Below, one piece after another: positions 18,342 through 27,046 of a DNA stretch of 64,000 nt. Numbering within the stretch: the first letter of the stretch is position 1; each line of letters begins with the position of its first letter. The translations under genes were made by a program, and so were the position numbers. The notes beneath the pieces are model-generated. The model had not been told where the DNA came from and did no database searches. It saw only the letters and a program-made list of their open reading frames with translations. The stretch is taken from NCBI GenBank assembly GCA_902554885.1, contig CACDPV010000002.1, positions 1 through 64,000 on the forward strand. The letters are read 5' to 3'. This DNA is from Paracoccaceae bacterium (GTDB taxonomy: Bacteria; Pseudomonadota; Alphaproteobacteria; Rhodobacterales; Rhodobacteraceae).

Positions 18342-19727
18342 TTAAATTGAAAGCAACTTATCAAGCGCCAATAAAATAGCACGAGGACCTTGGGTGAGCC
18401 CACCTTTGGGGCCTAATATACTCGAGTTCTGTTGCCAAGAATATATATCAAAGTGAATATATTTTTCCGGATTTTTTACAAATCTCCTCAAAAAAAGTGC
18501 CGCGGTTATTGATCCGGCAAATCCTCCAGCTGGAGCATTATCGAGATCGGCAATTTGAGGTTCAATAAGCTTATCGTAAGGATCCCAAAAAGGCATTCGC
18601 CACACGGGATCCATCGCCGCTACCGAAGCTTCAGATATCGCAGTAGCGTCACTATCGAGGCCCGCGTAGAAAGGTGCAAGATCAGCACCCAATGCAATTC
18701 TGGCAGCACCAGTTAAAGTTGCCATTGATATTATTAGATGAGGGTCGTCTTCTGATGCATAACTCAGGGCATCTGCCAAAATTAGTCTGCCTTCAGCATC
18801 TGTATTATTAATTTCGACACTCAATCCTTTCCTTGATTTTAGTATGTCACCAGGCCGAAACGCGGTTCCTGCGATAGAATTTTCAACCGCCGGAATTAAG
18901 ACCCGAAGCTGAAGATCTATATCTAGGCCCATAATTGCTCTTGCTAACGCCAATACATTCGCAGCACCACCCATATCCTTTTTCATAAGGCCCATAGAAT
19001 TTCCTGGCTTAATATTCAGGCCACCCGTATCAAAGCATACTCCTTTACCCACCAACGTAAGTTTAGGACCACTACTGCCAATTTTTAAATCTATAAGTTT
19101 TGGTGTATTTTCTGATGCCGCGCCCACAGCATGTATCATTGGAAAATTCTTTTCAATCAACTCCTCACCGGAAATGACTTCAAATTTGGCGTTGAATTCA
19201 TTAGCCAATTCTCTAGTTGATTTTTCAAGTTCTGACGGTCCCAAATGGTTGGCAGGTGTGTTTATCAGGTCACGCGCCAAAACCTCACCAGCCAAAACTG
19301 CCTCTATCCAAGTGGTATCTACATCAATTGGTTTTACAAGTTTTACGCCACCAACCTCTGAACTACTCTTATAATTTGTAAAATTATACTGAGACATAAG
19401 CCAGCCTAGAACCTCAAGTTTGGGGTTCTCTAGAGGAATATCACTTACTATCTTATAACACCCTGCGGGAAGCTTTTTTGCGGCGGCTGCAAGAAAAAAC
19501 CTTCCTGAATTTCTATTATCCCTTGAGCCACAACCAAGAAGTGCAACTGGCTTCTTATTTTTTAACGGGCAAATTAGTGCTTGGGCTAATTTACCCGAGA
19601 AGAAATGGAGCTTACACCAATCTCTTACCTCATCCCCCAGCTCAACCATTAAGTTTTCAAAAATCTCTGGGGTGCAAATATATGTATCTATTGAATTGTC
19701 GGAATTCTCAGCAAACCCAAACTTCAT
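18342..19727 (-). CDS. Leucyl aminopeptidase family protein (M17)
   Basis: Cytoplasmic dizinc aminopeptidase of 461 residues. The catalytic C-terminal domain carries GKGVCFDTGGLNIKPG, MKKDMGGAANVL and NTDAEGRLILADAL, which supply the metal ligands and active-site lysine. The N-terminal domain is more divergent, as is usual. The C-terminus (LGPKGGLTQGPRAILLAL) also fits M17. It probably recycles peptides. It stands between a ureohydrolase and asd with independent spacing on each side. Confidence 0.92.
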   Translation of the reverse strand: MKFGFAENSDNSIDTYICTPEIFENLMVELGDEVRDWCKLHFFSGKLAQALICPLKNKKPVALLGCGSRDNRNSGRFFLAAAAKKLPAGCYKIVSDIPLENPKLEVLGWLMSQYNFTNYKSSSEVGGVKLVKPIDVDTTWIEAVLAGEVLARDLINTPANHLGPSELEKSTRELANEFNAKFEVISGEELIEKNFPMIHAVGAASENTPKLIDLKIGSSGPKLTLVGKGVCFDTGGLNIKPGNSMGLMKKDMGGAANVLALARAIMGLDIDLQLRVLIPAVENSIAGTAFRPGDILKSRKGLSVEINNTDAEGRLILADALSYASEDDPHLIISMATLTGAARIALGADLAPFYAGLDSDATAISEASVAAMDPVWRMPFWDPYDKLIEPQIADLDNAPAGGFAGSITAALFLRRFVKNPEKYIHFDIYSWQQNSSILGPKGGLTQGPRAILLALDKLLSI

Positions 19728-19902
19728 ACTCCACCCCGTATCAATCTATTAAATATAAAGGTCCGACTTAACATTATTGTAACAAGAAAAATAGGCCCAG
19801 ACTTATTTGGCTGATTGCCATTTAATTAATGCAAACGGAAGCTGTAGAAATCTGCTTAAATTTATGAGCACACGTCAGTTCAAAAAATGGACCAGATTTC
19901 AA

Positions 19903-20928
19903 TCAATCACCTTTTTTCAGACAGCGCTGAGCCAGGACTTCTGCAATTTGAACCGCGTTGAGGGCGGCGCCCTTTCTTAGGTTATCAGAAACACACCATA
20001 AATTGAGCCCATTCTCAATTGTACTATCCTGACGTATTCTACTGATAAATGTGGCGAAGTCCCCGACACATTCAACAGGTGTGGTGTATCCACCATTTTC
20101 ACGTTTATCTACGACCATGATACCCGGTGCTTCACGGAGTATATTTCTAGCCTCGTCCTCGTCCAGAAACTCTTCAAACTCTAAGTTTACTGCCTCACTA
20201 TGGCCAACGAACACCGGCACTCGCACACATGTCGCAGACACTTTTATTTTTGGATCGATAATTTTTTTGGTTTCCGCAACCATTTTCCACTCTTCTCTAG
20301 TGGTACCATCTTCCATGAAGCTATCAATGTGAGGAATTACGTTAAATGCGATTTGTTTAGTGAACGCTTCCGGGGAGACATCTTTGACAGGATTATATAT
20401 CGCTTTCGTTTGCTCCCAGAGCTCATCCATTCCATTTTTCCCCGCACCAGAAACCGATTGATACGTACTTACTACAACTCTTTTTATTCCCGCTCTATCA
20501 TGCAAAGGTTTTAGAGCCACAACCATCTGCGCAGTGGAGCAATTAGGGTTAGCTATTATATTTTTCTTGGCATAGTCATGAATGGCATGACTGTTCACCT
20601 CTGGAACAATAAGCGGAACATCAGGGTCATATCGATACAGCGAACTGTTATCTATAACAATGCAGCCAACTGATGCAGCCCTTGGGGCATGCTTTTTGGT
20701 TCCGTCTGACCCAATTGCAAATAAAGCAAGGTCCCAACCTGAGAAATCGAAAGTTTCTAAATCTTTTGTGACTAGAGTATTATCGCCAAAGCTTACTTCA
20801 GTGCCCAATGACCTGCGGCTCGCCAAAACGGCGATTTCATCCACTTGAAATTGGCGTTCATAAAGGATGCTCAACATCTCGCGCCCAACGTTACCAGTGG
20901 CACCAACGACGACAACTCTGTAACCCAT
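19903..20928 (-). CDS. asd: Aspartate-semialdehyde dehydrogenase
   Basis: Makes L-aspartate 4-semialdehyde from aspartyl phosphate with NADPH, feeding lysine, threonine, methionine and cell-wall diaminopimelate synthesis. It has the nucleotide-binding start VVVGATGNVGREML, the catalytic Cys130 in ANPNCSTAQMV, and a substrate-site histidine in PVFVGHSEAVN. The 341-residue length is standard. ATG with upstream AAGGAA. It lies 36 bases after an NDUFA9-like gene on the same strand, so co-transcription is possible. Confidence 0.96.
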   Translation of the reverse strand: MGYRVVVVGATGNVGREMLSILYERQFQVDEIAVLASRRSLGTEVSFGDNTLVTKDLETFDFSGWDLALFAIGSDGTKKHAPRAASVGCIVIDNSSLYRYDPDVPLIVPEVNSHAIHDYAKKNIIANPNCSTAQMVVALKPLHDRAGIKRVVVSTYQSVSGAGKNGMDELWEQTKAIYNPVKDVSPEAFTKQIAFNVIPHIDSFMEDGTTREEWKMVAETKKIIDPKIKVSATCVRVPVFVGHSEAVNLEFEEFLDEDEARNILREAPGIMVVDKRENGGYTTPVECVGDFATFISRIRQDSTIENGLNLWCVSDNLRKGAALNAVQIAEVLAQRCLKKGD

Positions 20929-20964
20929 ACTAAATTTCCTTCAGCTTAACTAAAAATTTATAAA

Positions 20965-21948
20965 TTAATTTTTCAGCCCTTTCGCTGAATCTTTTATCGA
21001 CGCATACTGGCCAGAGACACGATATCTCCAAAGATACTCGGGCAAGACAGTTTCCATAGCAGTCGGCCGAATTTCTAGATCTGATAAATCATTTGCGTCT
21101 GATGACACAGTATTATCTCTTTGGAGATTTTTTACCTGATCTTGCGTTAATATGTTGTTTGGGAATAGACCAAAAGTGATAGCTTTAAGTAAGTCTAGAG
21201 ATTTCCCCATAATACCTGCCACAAAAAATGGCACCTTCAACATTAAGCGCCTTCTTTGGATGACGCCTAACATCCGCTTCATTAATTCGGAAAAAGTCTC
21301 AATGTTTGGTCCACCTAATTCATAAATCCCAGAAACAGAACGATCTGAAAGTGCCTTTTCAACTGCAAACGCGACATCCCCAACATATACCGGTTGGAAC
21401 TTAGTATGAGCTCCAACTAAAGGTAAAAAGGGAGATAAAGTTGCCATTTGTGCAAATCGATTAAAAAATTGATCTTCTGGTCCGAATATAATTGAAGGTC
21501 GTAGAATTGTTGCATCCGGAAAATACTTCAATACCGAAGCTTCTCCCAGTGCTTTTGTTCTTGCATAATTACTTGATGACCCTTCATTGGCGCCAATTGC
21601 AGAAATCTGAACAAAGTTTGCCACCCCATTATCTGATGAAATTTTGGCGACACGCTCTGCACCTAATGCTTGAACATCTTTAAACGTATTTTTACCAATT
21701 TCCGATAATATTCCAACGCAGTTCACAACTGCATTAGCACCAATAATTACTTTTATAACAGAGGCATCATCTCTGATATTACAAAGTACAGGCTCAACTT
21801 GGCCAACAGCACCGTATTGCCTAACAAACAGCGCCTCGTTAGGACGCCTAACTGCAACTCTTACACGCCAACCTTGCTTAGCCATTCGTTGTGCTACATA
21901 ACGCCCAACAAAACCAGATCCACCAAAAATGGTAACTAGTTTCGACAT
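20965..21948 (-). CDS. NAD(P)-binding SDR-type protein, NDUFA9-like
   Basis: An atypical short-chain dehydrogenase of 327 residues with the Rossmann motif IFGGSGFVGRYVAQRM at residues 7-22. The overall pattern (RVAVRRPNEALFVRQYG, YARTKALGEASVLKYFP, GPEDQFFNRFAQMA) resembles the complex I accessory subunit NDUFA9 and its alphaproteobacterial relatives. The usual YxxxK pair is present as YARTK. It may have a role in complex I assembly or quinone metabolism, but no complex I gene is nearby. GGAGAG precedes the ATG. Confidence 0.85.
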   Translation of the reverse strand: MSKLVTIFGGSGFVGRYVAQRMAKQGWRVRVAVRRPNEALFVRQYGAVGQVEPVLCNIRDDASVIKVIIGANAVVNCVGILSEIGKNTFKDVQALGAERVAKISSDNGVANFVQISAIGANEGSSSNYARTKALGEASVLKYFPDATILRPSIIFGPEDQFFNRFAQMATLSPFLPLVGAHTKFQPVYVGDVAFAVEKALSDRSVSGIYELGGPNIETFSELMKRMLGVIQRRRLMLKVPFFVAGIMGKSLDLLKAITFGLFPNNILTQDQVKNLQRDNTVSSDANDLSDLEIRPTAMETVLPEYLWRYRVSGQYASIKDSAKGLKN

Positions 21949-22050
21949 TCAGCTCTCCATTATAAACTTCGCGCATTGCATACAACTTGTGGTTCGTCGA
22001 CACAAGCGGTGTAATAGGAAATTTAATTTTTAAACGTGCTCAAACAAAAG

Positions 22051-22497
22051 TTAGTGGCACGCCTTACCTAACACCTTTAATCTCCAATAATTATATGGAA
22101 GAGGCGTTAAAAATCCTGCTGCAAGCATAAAGGGTATCACCCACCAAGTAAGAGTAGCACCACCGGTTAAAATAACGTCTGTTATATTCATGGCAGCTTC
22201 CATCGCTATCATTGAAATTAGTGACATACCAATTGCAGTTTTGAAGGCATTACTTAGTTCCATTTGCCTCCATAAAATGACCGTCTCTAATATTATTGAG
22301 GTAATCAAGCCATTTAGTATCGCGAGGGTCATAATCGCCATCACTGGCCATTCAATTCCCGAAAATTGAAAAAATGCAATTGTCCCAAAATCACCTATGG
22401 AGCAACCAATCAAGCACCACATCGTATTATAGGATGATCGTCGCCATGTATGCTTACAACGCCAATTTATTCCAGTTATATTGCTGATTTCAACCAA
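22051..22497 (-). CDS. DUF4396-type membrane protein, predicted CueR target
   Basis: A 148-residue membrane protein with four or so hydrophobic segments. The N-terminal SSYNTMWCLIGCSIGDF matches the pattern I know for DUF4396 proteins, including its cysteine pair. The start is TTG, supported by AAGGAG six bases upstream. Its promoter, overlapping the divergent cueR-like gene's control region, has the unusual 19-base spacer of MerR-activated promoters. That makes it a likely copper-induced gene. The biochemical role is unknown; copper handling at the inner membrane is an inference from regulation. Confidence 0.72.
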   Translation of the reverse strand: MVEISNITGINWRCKHTWRRSSYNTMWCLIGCSIGDFGTIAFFQFSGIEWPVMAIMTLAILNGLITSIILETVILWRQMELSNAFKTAIGMSLISMIAMEAAMNITDVILTGGATLTWWVIPFMLAAGFLTPLPYNYWRLKVLGKACH

Positions 22498-22511
22498 TTT
22501 ACGCTCCTTGA

Positions 22512-22544
22512 ATTATGTGATAAACCTTCCAGTAAGGGTAAAGT
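22512..22544 (-). promoter_or_regulatory. CueR-type promoter/operator
   Basis: On the minus strand: -35 TTTACC (22537-22542), a 19-base spacer containing ACTGGAAGGTT, and -10 CATAAT (22512-22517). The imperfect dyad ACCTTCC...GGTAAAGT covers 22524-22544. A 19-base spacer is diagnostic of MerR-family activation, and the spacer closely resembles the CueR site I recall before E. coli copA. It directs transcription of the DUF4396 gene, and the site also lies directly upstream of the regulator gene. Confidence 0.75.
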
Positions 22545-22556
22545 AAAGGACAAAAT

Positions 22557-22955
22557 ATGAATATTGGAGAGGCTGCTAAAAAATCTGGGCTCACCGTAAA
22601 AACAGTTAGATATTACGATGAAATAAATTTAATTAAGCCTGTGAAAAATAAAGCTACTAATTACCGCCAATACACTGACGCTGAATTGGCTAAATTACAA
22701 TTCATCGGAAAAGCGCGACGTTTTAATTTTAGCATCAAAGAGTGCAAAGAACTTCTCTCATTATACGAAAATCAAAATCGTAGTAGCAAAGAAGTGCGAA
22801 ATCTTACTCTTACTAAAATTTCAGAAATCGATGTTAAATTAAATGAACTAGAAAACTTACGCACACAACTTTCACACCTGGTTAATTGCTGCAAAGGGAA
22901 CGAACGACCCGAGTGTCCGATAATTGACGAACTATCTAATAGCGATTTGAACTAA
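22557..22955 (+). CDS. cueR: MerR-family copper-responsive regulator
   Basis: Metal-sensing activator of 132 residues that twists 19-base-spacer promoters. The N-terminal winged helix is MNIGEAAKKSGLTVKTVRYYDE. A coiled-coil dimerisation helix follows, then a metal-binding loop with Cys112 and Cys120 (CKGNERPEC), the same spacing and numbering as E. coli CueR. Cys111 is extra. Loop chemistry points to Cu(I) rather than Zn or Hg. It is divergent from the DUF4396 gene, which carries the matching promoter. No copper ATPase lies next to it. Confidence 0.85.
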   Translation: MNIGEAAKKSGLTVKTVRYYDEINLIKPVKNKATNYRQYTDAELAKLQFIGKARRFNFSIKECKELLSLYENQNRSSKEVRNLTLTKISEIDVKLNELENLRTQLSHLVNCCKGNERPECPIIDELSNSDLN

Positions 22956-22963
22956 ATCTTGTT

Positions 22964-23004
22964 TCTTTGGGTAGGACCAACATTTTCCACTCCCCACCCA
23001 AAGA
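22964..23004. terminator. Hairpin between convergent genes
   Basis: TCTTTGGGT and ACCCAAAGA form a perfect nine-base stem around a 23-base loop between the ends of cueR and the iron alcohol dehydrogenase gene. There is no U tract on either strand, so the terminator role is only suggested by place. Confidence 0.35.
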
Positions 23005-23101
23005 TCTGCACTTCATCCCAAGCTGGTCGCTTCCCTTGAAGTGGCTCTATTTAAAGGTAGCTCTTTCGGTGAAAAGTCAAAAACTTTTTACAATTTTTGT
23101 A

Positions 23102-24247
23102 CTACAGCACTTCTTCAAACAATGCTCGTACATTCGTCTCGTTTAATTCTACAGGATTGCCGCCACAACTTGGATCACTTAAAGCACCCTTTACAAGCTT
23201 TTCTAAATCTGGGCTCTCAACGCCTAAATTACCTAGCTTTGACGGAATATTAAGTGACGCATTAAACTGATCGACAAAAGTCTTAAAACCTGAAAAACCA
23301 TTTTTAATACCCAGGTAACCTGAAACTGAGTCAAAACGCTGCTGAATTTTTAATTCATTCAATCTAAGCACTGCTGGCATGCAAACAGCATTAGTCGTTC
23401 CGTGATGTGTATGATGCATAGCGCCAATTGGATGACTGAGCGCATGAATGGCACCAAGTCCTTTTTGAAAAGCTGTTGCACCCATTAATGCCGCTGACAT
23501 CATATTTGCCCTAGCCTCAACATCACTTCCGTCCAAGTAAACTTTTTCAAGATTTTCAATGACAAGTCGCATTCCCTCCACTGCAATACCCTGGCTCATT
23601 GGATGGTAGTGTGGGCTCGAAAATGCCTCTACACAGTGTGCGAATGCATCCAAACCGGTACCAGCAGTTATTGATTTTGGCATTTCAACTGTTAGCTCAG
23701 GATCGCAAATGACAACTTTTGGCAGAATTTGCGGATGGAAAATAATTTTCTTCTCGGCAGTAGAAGAATTAGTCAGAACGCTAGCTCTTCCAACTTCAGA
23801 TCCAGTTCCCGCAGTCGTTGGAACTGCAACAATAGGGAAAATGGCATTTGGTTTTGCACGCGTCCACCAATCAGAAACATCTTCAAAATCCCAAACCGAG
23901 CGATCTTGACCAACCATAAAGGCAACTAATTTTCCTAGATCTAAGCCTGAACCTCCTCCAAAGGCTATTACGCCATCATGATTTCCTTCTGTAAATGCAG
24001 CTATACCTGCATCTAAATTTTTCTCATTAGGGTTTGGGTCAACATTCGAAAAAATAGCCTCGCCCAGACCAGCTTCTTTCATTAACTGCAAAGTTTTGGA
24101 TGTTATTGGAAGATTACTCAAACCTTTATCAGTAATCAAAAGTGGGTTTTTAATATTTGCTTGATTACAAGCATCAGAAATTTCCCTTATGCGACCAGCG
24201 CCAAATTTTATTTGTGTAGGATATGACCAATTTCCAATTAGTGTCAT
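23102..24247 (-). CDS. Iron-containing alcohol dehydrogenase
   Basis: NAD(P)-dependent dehydrogenase of the group III (iron) family, 381 residues. It carries FGGGSGLDLGK near residue 95, VPTTAGTGSEVGR near 135, and metal-ligand histidines in LDAFAHCVEAF, AIHALSHPIGA and MHHTHHGTTNAV. Its start overlaps the stop of the aldehyde dehydrogenase gene (ATGA). It ends the six-gene TRAP/ligase operon running from 29985. It may interconvert an alcohol and an aldehyde generated after gamma-glutamylation; substrate unknown. Confidence 0.91.
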   Translation of the reverse strand: MTLIGNWSYPTQIKFGAGRIREISDACNQANIKNPLLITDKGLSNLPITSKTLQLMKEAGLGEAIFSNVDPNPNEKNLDAGIAAFTEGNHDGVIAFGGGSGLDLGKLVAFMVGQDRSVWDFEDVSDWWTRAKPNAIFPIVAVPTTAGTGSEVGRASVLTNSSTAEKKIIFHPQILPKVVICDPELTVEMPKSITAGTGLDAFAHCVEAFSSPHYHPMSQGIAVEGMRLVIENLEKVYLDGSDVEARANMMSAALMGATAFQKGLGAIHALSHPIGAMHHTHHGTTNAVCMPAVLRLNELKIQQRFDSVSGYLGIKNGFSGFKTFVDQFNASLNIPSKLGNLGVESPDLEKLVKGALSDPSCGGNPVELNETNVRALFEEVL

Positions 24248-25623
24248 TGCGTTACTTTCTTTAGGTGGTAAGATTTAGGCCTTGTAAGATTATGATAACC
24301 AATGATCGACAGACCACCACCGCTACCCGTATTTTTACAACCAGTCCAACACAGCGCTGGATCAAGGTAATCAGCACGATTTAAAAATACTGTCCCTGTT
24401 TCAATTTGATCTGCAATTTTTTCTGCTCGGCCAACGTCCTTTGTCCACAAGCTCGCAGTTAAACCAAATTCACTATCGTTCATTAAAGAAATAGCTTCCT
24501 CATCACTGGACACAGGCATAATACAGACAACTGGACCAAAAGTTTCATCTTTCATAATTCGCATATTATGATTAACGCCTGTTAAAATTTGTGGTGTTAC
24601 ATAGGTGCCAGCGTCATCATTTTTGAAAACTTCGATATGAGCCGTCGCACCTAACTCTACAGCCTCATTAATTTGTAATCTTACTTCATCAGAAAATCGT
24701 TTATTTGCCATAGGCCCAATAGTGGTTTCAGGCTCCAACGGATTGCCAAGCTTATAATTTTCGACAATATTTATAGCTTTCTGTAAGAATTTTTCATAGA
24801 GACTCTCAACTACGTAAATTCTCTCTATTCCACAGCAACATTGTCCAGAATTAAACATTGCGCCGTCTATTAATGTTTCCACTGCTGCATCTAAATCCGC
24901 ATCTTCCATAACATACCCGGGATCTTTACCCCCAAGTTCTGTTCCAACAGGCGTAAAAGTTCCAGCTGCTGCTCTCTCCATCTCGATACCCCCTCGCAAG
25001 GAACCAGTAAAATTAACGAAATCAAATGAATTCTCTTCAATAAGACGAGACGTGGTATCGTGGTCTAAGTACATGTTAATAAATACATCTTTCGGGATAC
25101 CGGCAGAGATAAAAGCGTCAACGAGCCGCTCACCCACTAAGAGGGTTTGGGTTGCATGTTTTAATGCTACGACATTTCCTGCAATTAGTGCAGGAGCAAT
25201 TGTATTGATTGCCGTCATATAAGGATAATTCCACGGTGCAACGACGAAAACTAATCCATGAGGTATTCGTTTTATATAACGCTTAAAACTGGAGTCATTG
25301 CTAATCTCAATATCTTGCAACGCTTGTTCAGCTATCTCACTCATATATTGAGCGCGCTCTTTAAAGCCCCCAAATTCACCACCATACCTAATTGGCCTCC
25401 CCATCATTTGGGCTAGCTCTGGTACTATCTGATCGTTCATTTTGCCTACAGCGTCTACACCTTCCATAACCAACGATATACGTTCAGCTAATGGTCGAGC
25501 CAACCAAGCTTTTTGTGCTGCACGCAGGAGTTGAACTTTATCCTTTGCATCTTTTAATGAAAGAGTATTTCTTTTCGCAAATATTTCACCATCAATCGGT
25601 GAAATGCATGTTATTTCATTCAT
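24244..25623 (-). CDS. Aldehyde dehydrogenase family protein
   Basis: NAD(P)-dependent aldehyde dehydrogenase of about 459 residues. Motifs are VVAPWNYPYMTAINTIAPAL near 125, the nucleotide-site FTGSLRGG, the general base glutamate in GTELGGKDPGYV, and the catalytic cysteine in FNSGQCCCGIERIYV. I prefer the ATG at 25623, four bases after the ligase stop; a TTG 18 bases upstream is in frame. With the ligase and iron alcohol dehydrogenase it probably oxidises an amino-aldehyde or gamma-glutamyl-aldehyde, as PuuC does in putrescine use. That role is inferred. Confidence 0.92.
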   Translation of the reverse strand: MNEITCISPIDGEIFAKRNTLSLKDAKDKVQLLRAAQKAWLARPLAERISLVMEGVDAVGKMNDQIVPELAQMMGRPIRYGGEFGGFKERAQYMSEIAEQALQDIEISNDSSFKRYIKRIPHGLVFVVAPWNYPYMTAINTIAPALIAGNVVALKHATQTLLVGERLVDAFISAGIPKDVFINMYLDHDTTSRLIEENSFDFVNFTGSLRGGIEMERAAAGTFTPVGTELGGKDPGYVMEDADLDAAVETLIDGAMFNSGQCCCGIERIYVVESLYEKFLQKAINIVENYKLGNPLEPETTIGPMANKRFSDEVRLQINEAVELGATAHIEVFKNDDAGTYVTPQILTGVNHNMRIMKDETFGPVVCIMPVSSDEEAISLMNDSEFGLTASLWTKDVGRAEKIADQIETGTVFLNRADYLDPALCWTGCKNTGSGGGLSIIGYHNLTRPKSYHLKKVTQ

Positions 25624-25627
25624 AATA

Positions 25628-26989
25628 TCACGCTCTTTCAAAGCCTCTTGCTATTTCCCAATCCGTCACAACCCTATCAAATTCTTCCAACTCAACTTCA
25701 GCAGCTCTACAATAATGTTTTACGACGTCCTCTCCAAAAGCAGATTTAAGCATTTCGGATTGAGCCAGGGCGAACTTTGCGTCACGCAAATTTTCAGGAA
25801 TCATTTTTGTGTCACCCTGGTAAACATCGCCTTTAGCAGGCTCATCTAGCTCTAGCTTATTTTCTATTCCTGCCAATCCAGCAGCAATTTGGGCGGCAAT
25901 CGCTAAGTAGGGATTCATATCAGAACCACCTATTCTACATTCTATTCTGACACTCTTAGTTCCTGCGCCACACAAGCGAAAACCAGCCGTGCGATTATCT
26001 ACCGACCAGATAACACGAGTAGGAGCAAATGTTCCTTTGGCAAAACGTTTGTAGCTATTAACATAAGGAGCAAGGAAAAATGTAATATCTGATGTGTAGT
26101 GCAAAAGGCCTGCCATATACTGTTTCATCAACAGGCTCATTCCCAATTTACCATTAGGGTCATAGAATGCATTTTTACCACCTTTCCATAGTGACTGGTG
26201 AACGTGTGACGAAGAACCCACCTTGTCGTGATGCCACTTTGGTAGGAAAGTAACTGCATGCCCCTTACTCCAAGCAATTTCCTTTACAGCGTGTTTGGCA
26301 ATTGTATGATACTCAGCGGTATTAAGTGCATTTGCATATTTTATATTCAGCTCTTCCTGACCCGTTTCTGCCTCACCTTTCGAATTTTCGACCGGGATAC
26401 CAGCATCCCATAAACAGTTGCGAACAGGGCGCATGATATGTTCTTCTTTTGTAGTTTGAAGGATATGATAATCTTCATTATAGGCGCTAATGGGCTTTAG
26501 CTCTCGAAAACCATCTTCCTGCATCTCTTTGAAGCTTTTCTCAAAAAGAAAAAATTCTAATTCTGTAGCCATCATGGGATCAAGGCCGATTTTTTCAAGA
26601 CGCTTAATCTGCTTCTTTAGAATAGCTCGGGGTGAATGACTTACTTCCTCATGTGTGTGATGATCAAGGACATCACAGATGACCATAGCAGTCCCATCCA
26701 ACCATGGGGTACTACGTAGGGTACTAAGGTCTGGCTTCATCGTATAGTCGCCATAACCATCTTCCCAACTCGTAGATGCATATCCATCTGGTGTACCCAT
26801 CTCTATATCCGTAGCTAACAAATAATCGCAACAATGAGTCTCTTTATATCCATCAGAAATGAAGTGTTTCGCGTGGAATCTTTTACCCATCAGCCTTCCT
26901 TGCATATCCACCAAACATACAAGCACGGTATCAATACTGCCGTCACCGACGGCCAACTCCAGATCTTTAAATGTTAAATTTCCGGTCAT
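25628..26989 (-). CDS. Glutamine synthetase family ligase (gamma-glutamylamine type)
   Basis: ATP-dependent ligase of 453 residues related to PuuA and other gamma-glutamyl-amine synthetases. It shows the beta-grasp start DTVLVCLVDMQGRLMGKRF, ATELEFFLFE, a glutamate-binding region with GSSSHVHQSLW, and the ATP/catalytic motif APTRVIWSVDNRTAGFR, followed by ECRIGGSDMNPYLA. I see no GlnA-type adenylylation loop. GGGAAG precedes the ATG. Embedded between a TRAP transporter and two dehydrogenases, it most likely attaches glutamate to an imported amine. The amine is unknown, and no PuuD-type hydrolase is present nearby. Confidence 0.88.
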   Translation of the reverse strand: MTGNLTFKDLELAVGDGSIDTVLVCLVDMQGRLMGKRFHAKHFISDGYKETHCCDYLLATDIEMGTPDGYASTSWEDGYGDYTMKPDLSTLRSTPWLDGTAMVICDVLDHHTHEEVSHSPRAILKKQIKRLEKIGLDPMMATELEFFLFEKSFKEMQEDGFRELKPISAYNEDYHILQTTKEEHIMRPVRNCLWDAGIPVENSKGEAETGQEELNIKYANALNTAEYHTIAKHAVKEIAWSKGHAVTFLPKWHHDKVGSSSHVHQSLWKGGKNAFYDPNGKLGMSLLMKQYMAGLLHYTSDITFFLAPYVNSYKRFAKGTFAPTRVIWSVDNRTAGFRLCGAGTKSVRIECRIGGSDMNPYLAIAAQIAAGLAGIENKLELDEPAKGDVYQGDTKMIPENLRDAKFALAQSEMLKSAFGEDVVKHYCRAAEVELEEFDRVVTDWEIARGFERA

Positions 26990-27009
26990 TATAATTCTTC
27001 CCTATTGGA

Positions 27010-27034
27010 GAGCGCCCCAAGCTTCAGGGCGCTC
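27010..27034 (-). terminator. Intercistronic hairpin after the TRAP binding-protein gene
   Basis: GAGCGCCC and GGGCGCTC form a perfect GC-rich eight-base stem with a nine-base loop. It lies just after the stop of the TRAP receptor gene and before the ligase gene. There is no U tract, so it more likely stabilises upstream mRNA than ends it. Confidence 0.5.
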
Positions 27035-27046
27035 ATCTATTAATTT

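Noticed and set aside
22956-23101. Small RNA gene between cueR and the iron alcohol dehydrogenase
   Set aside because: There is a 9-bp stem but no promoter or U-rich terminator pair to define an RNA.
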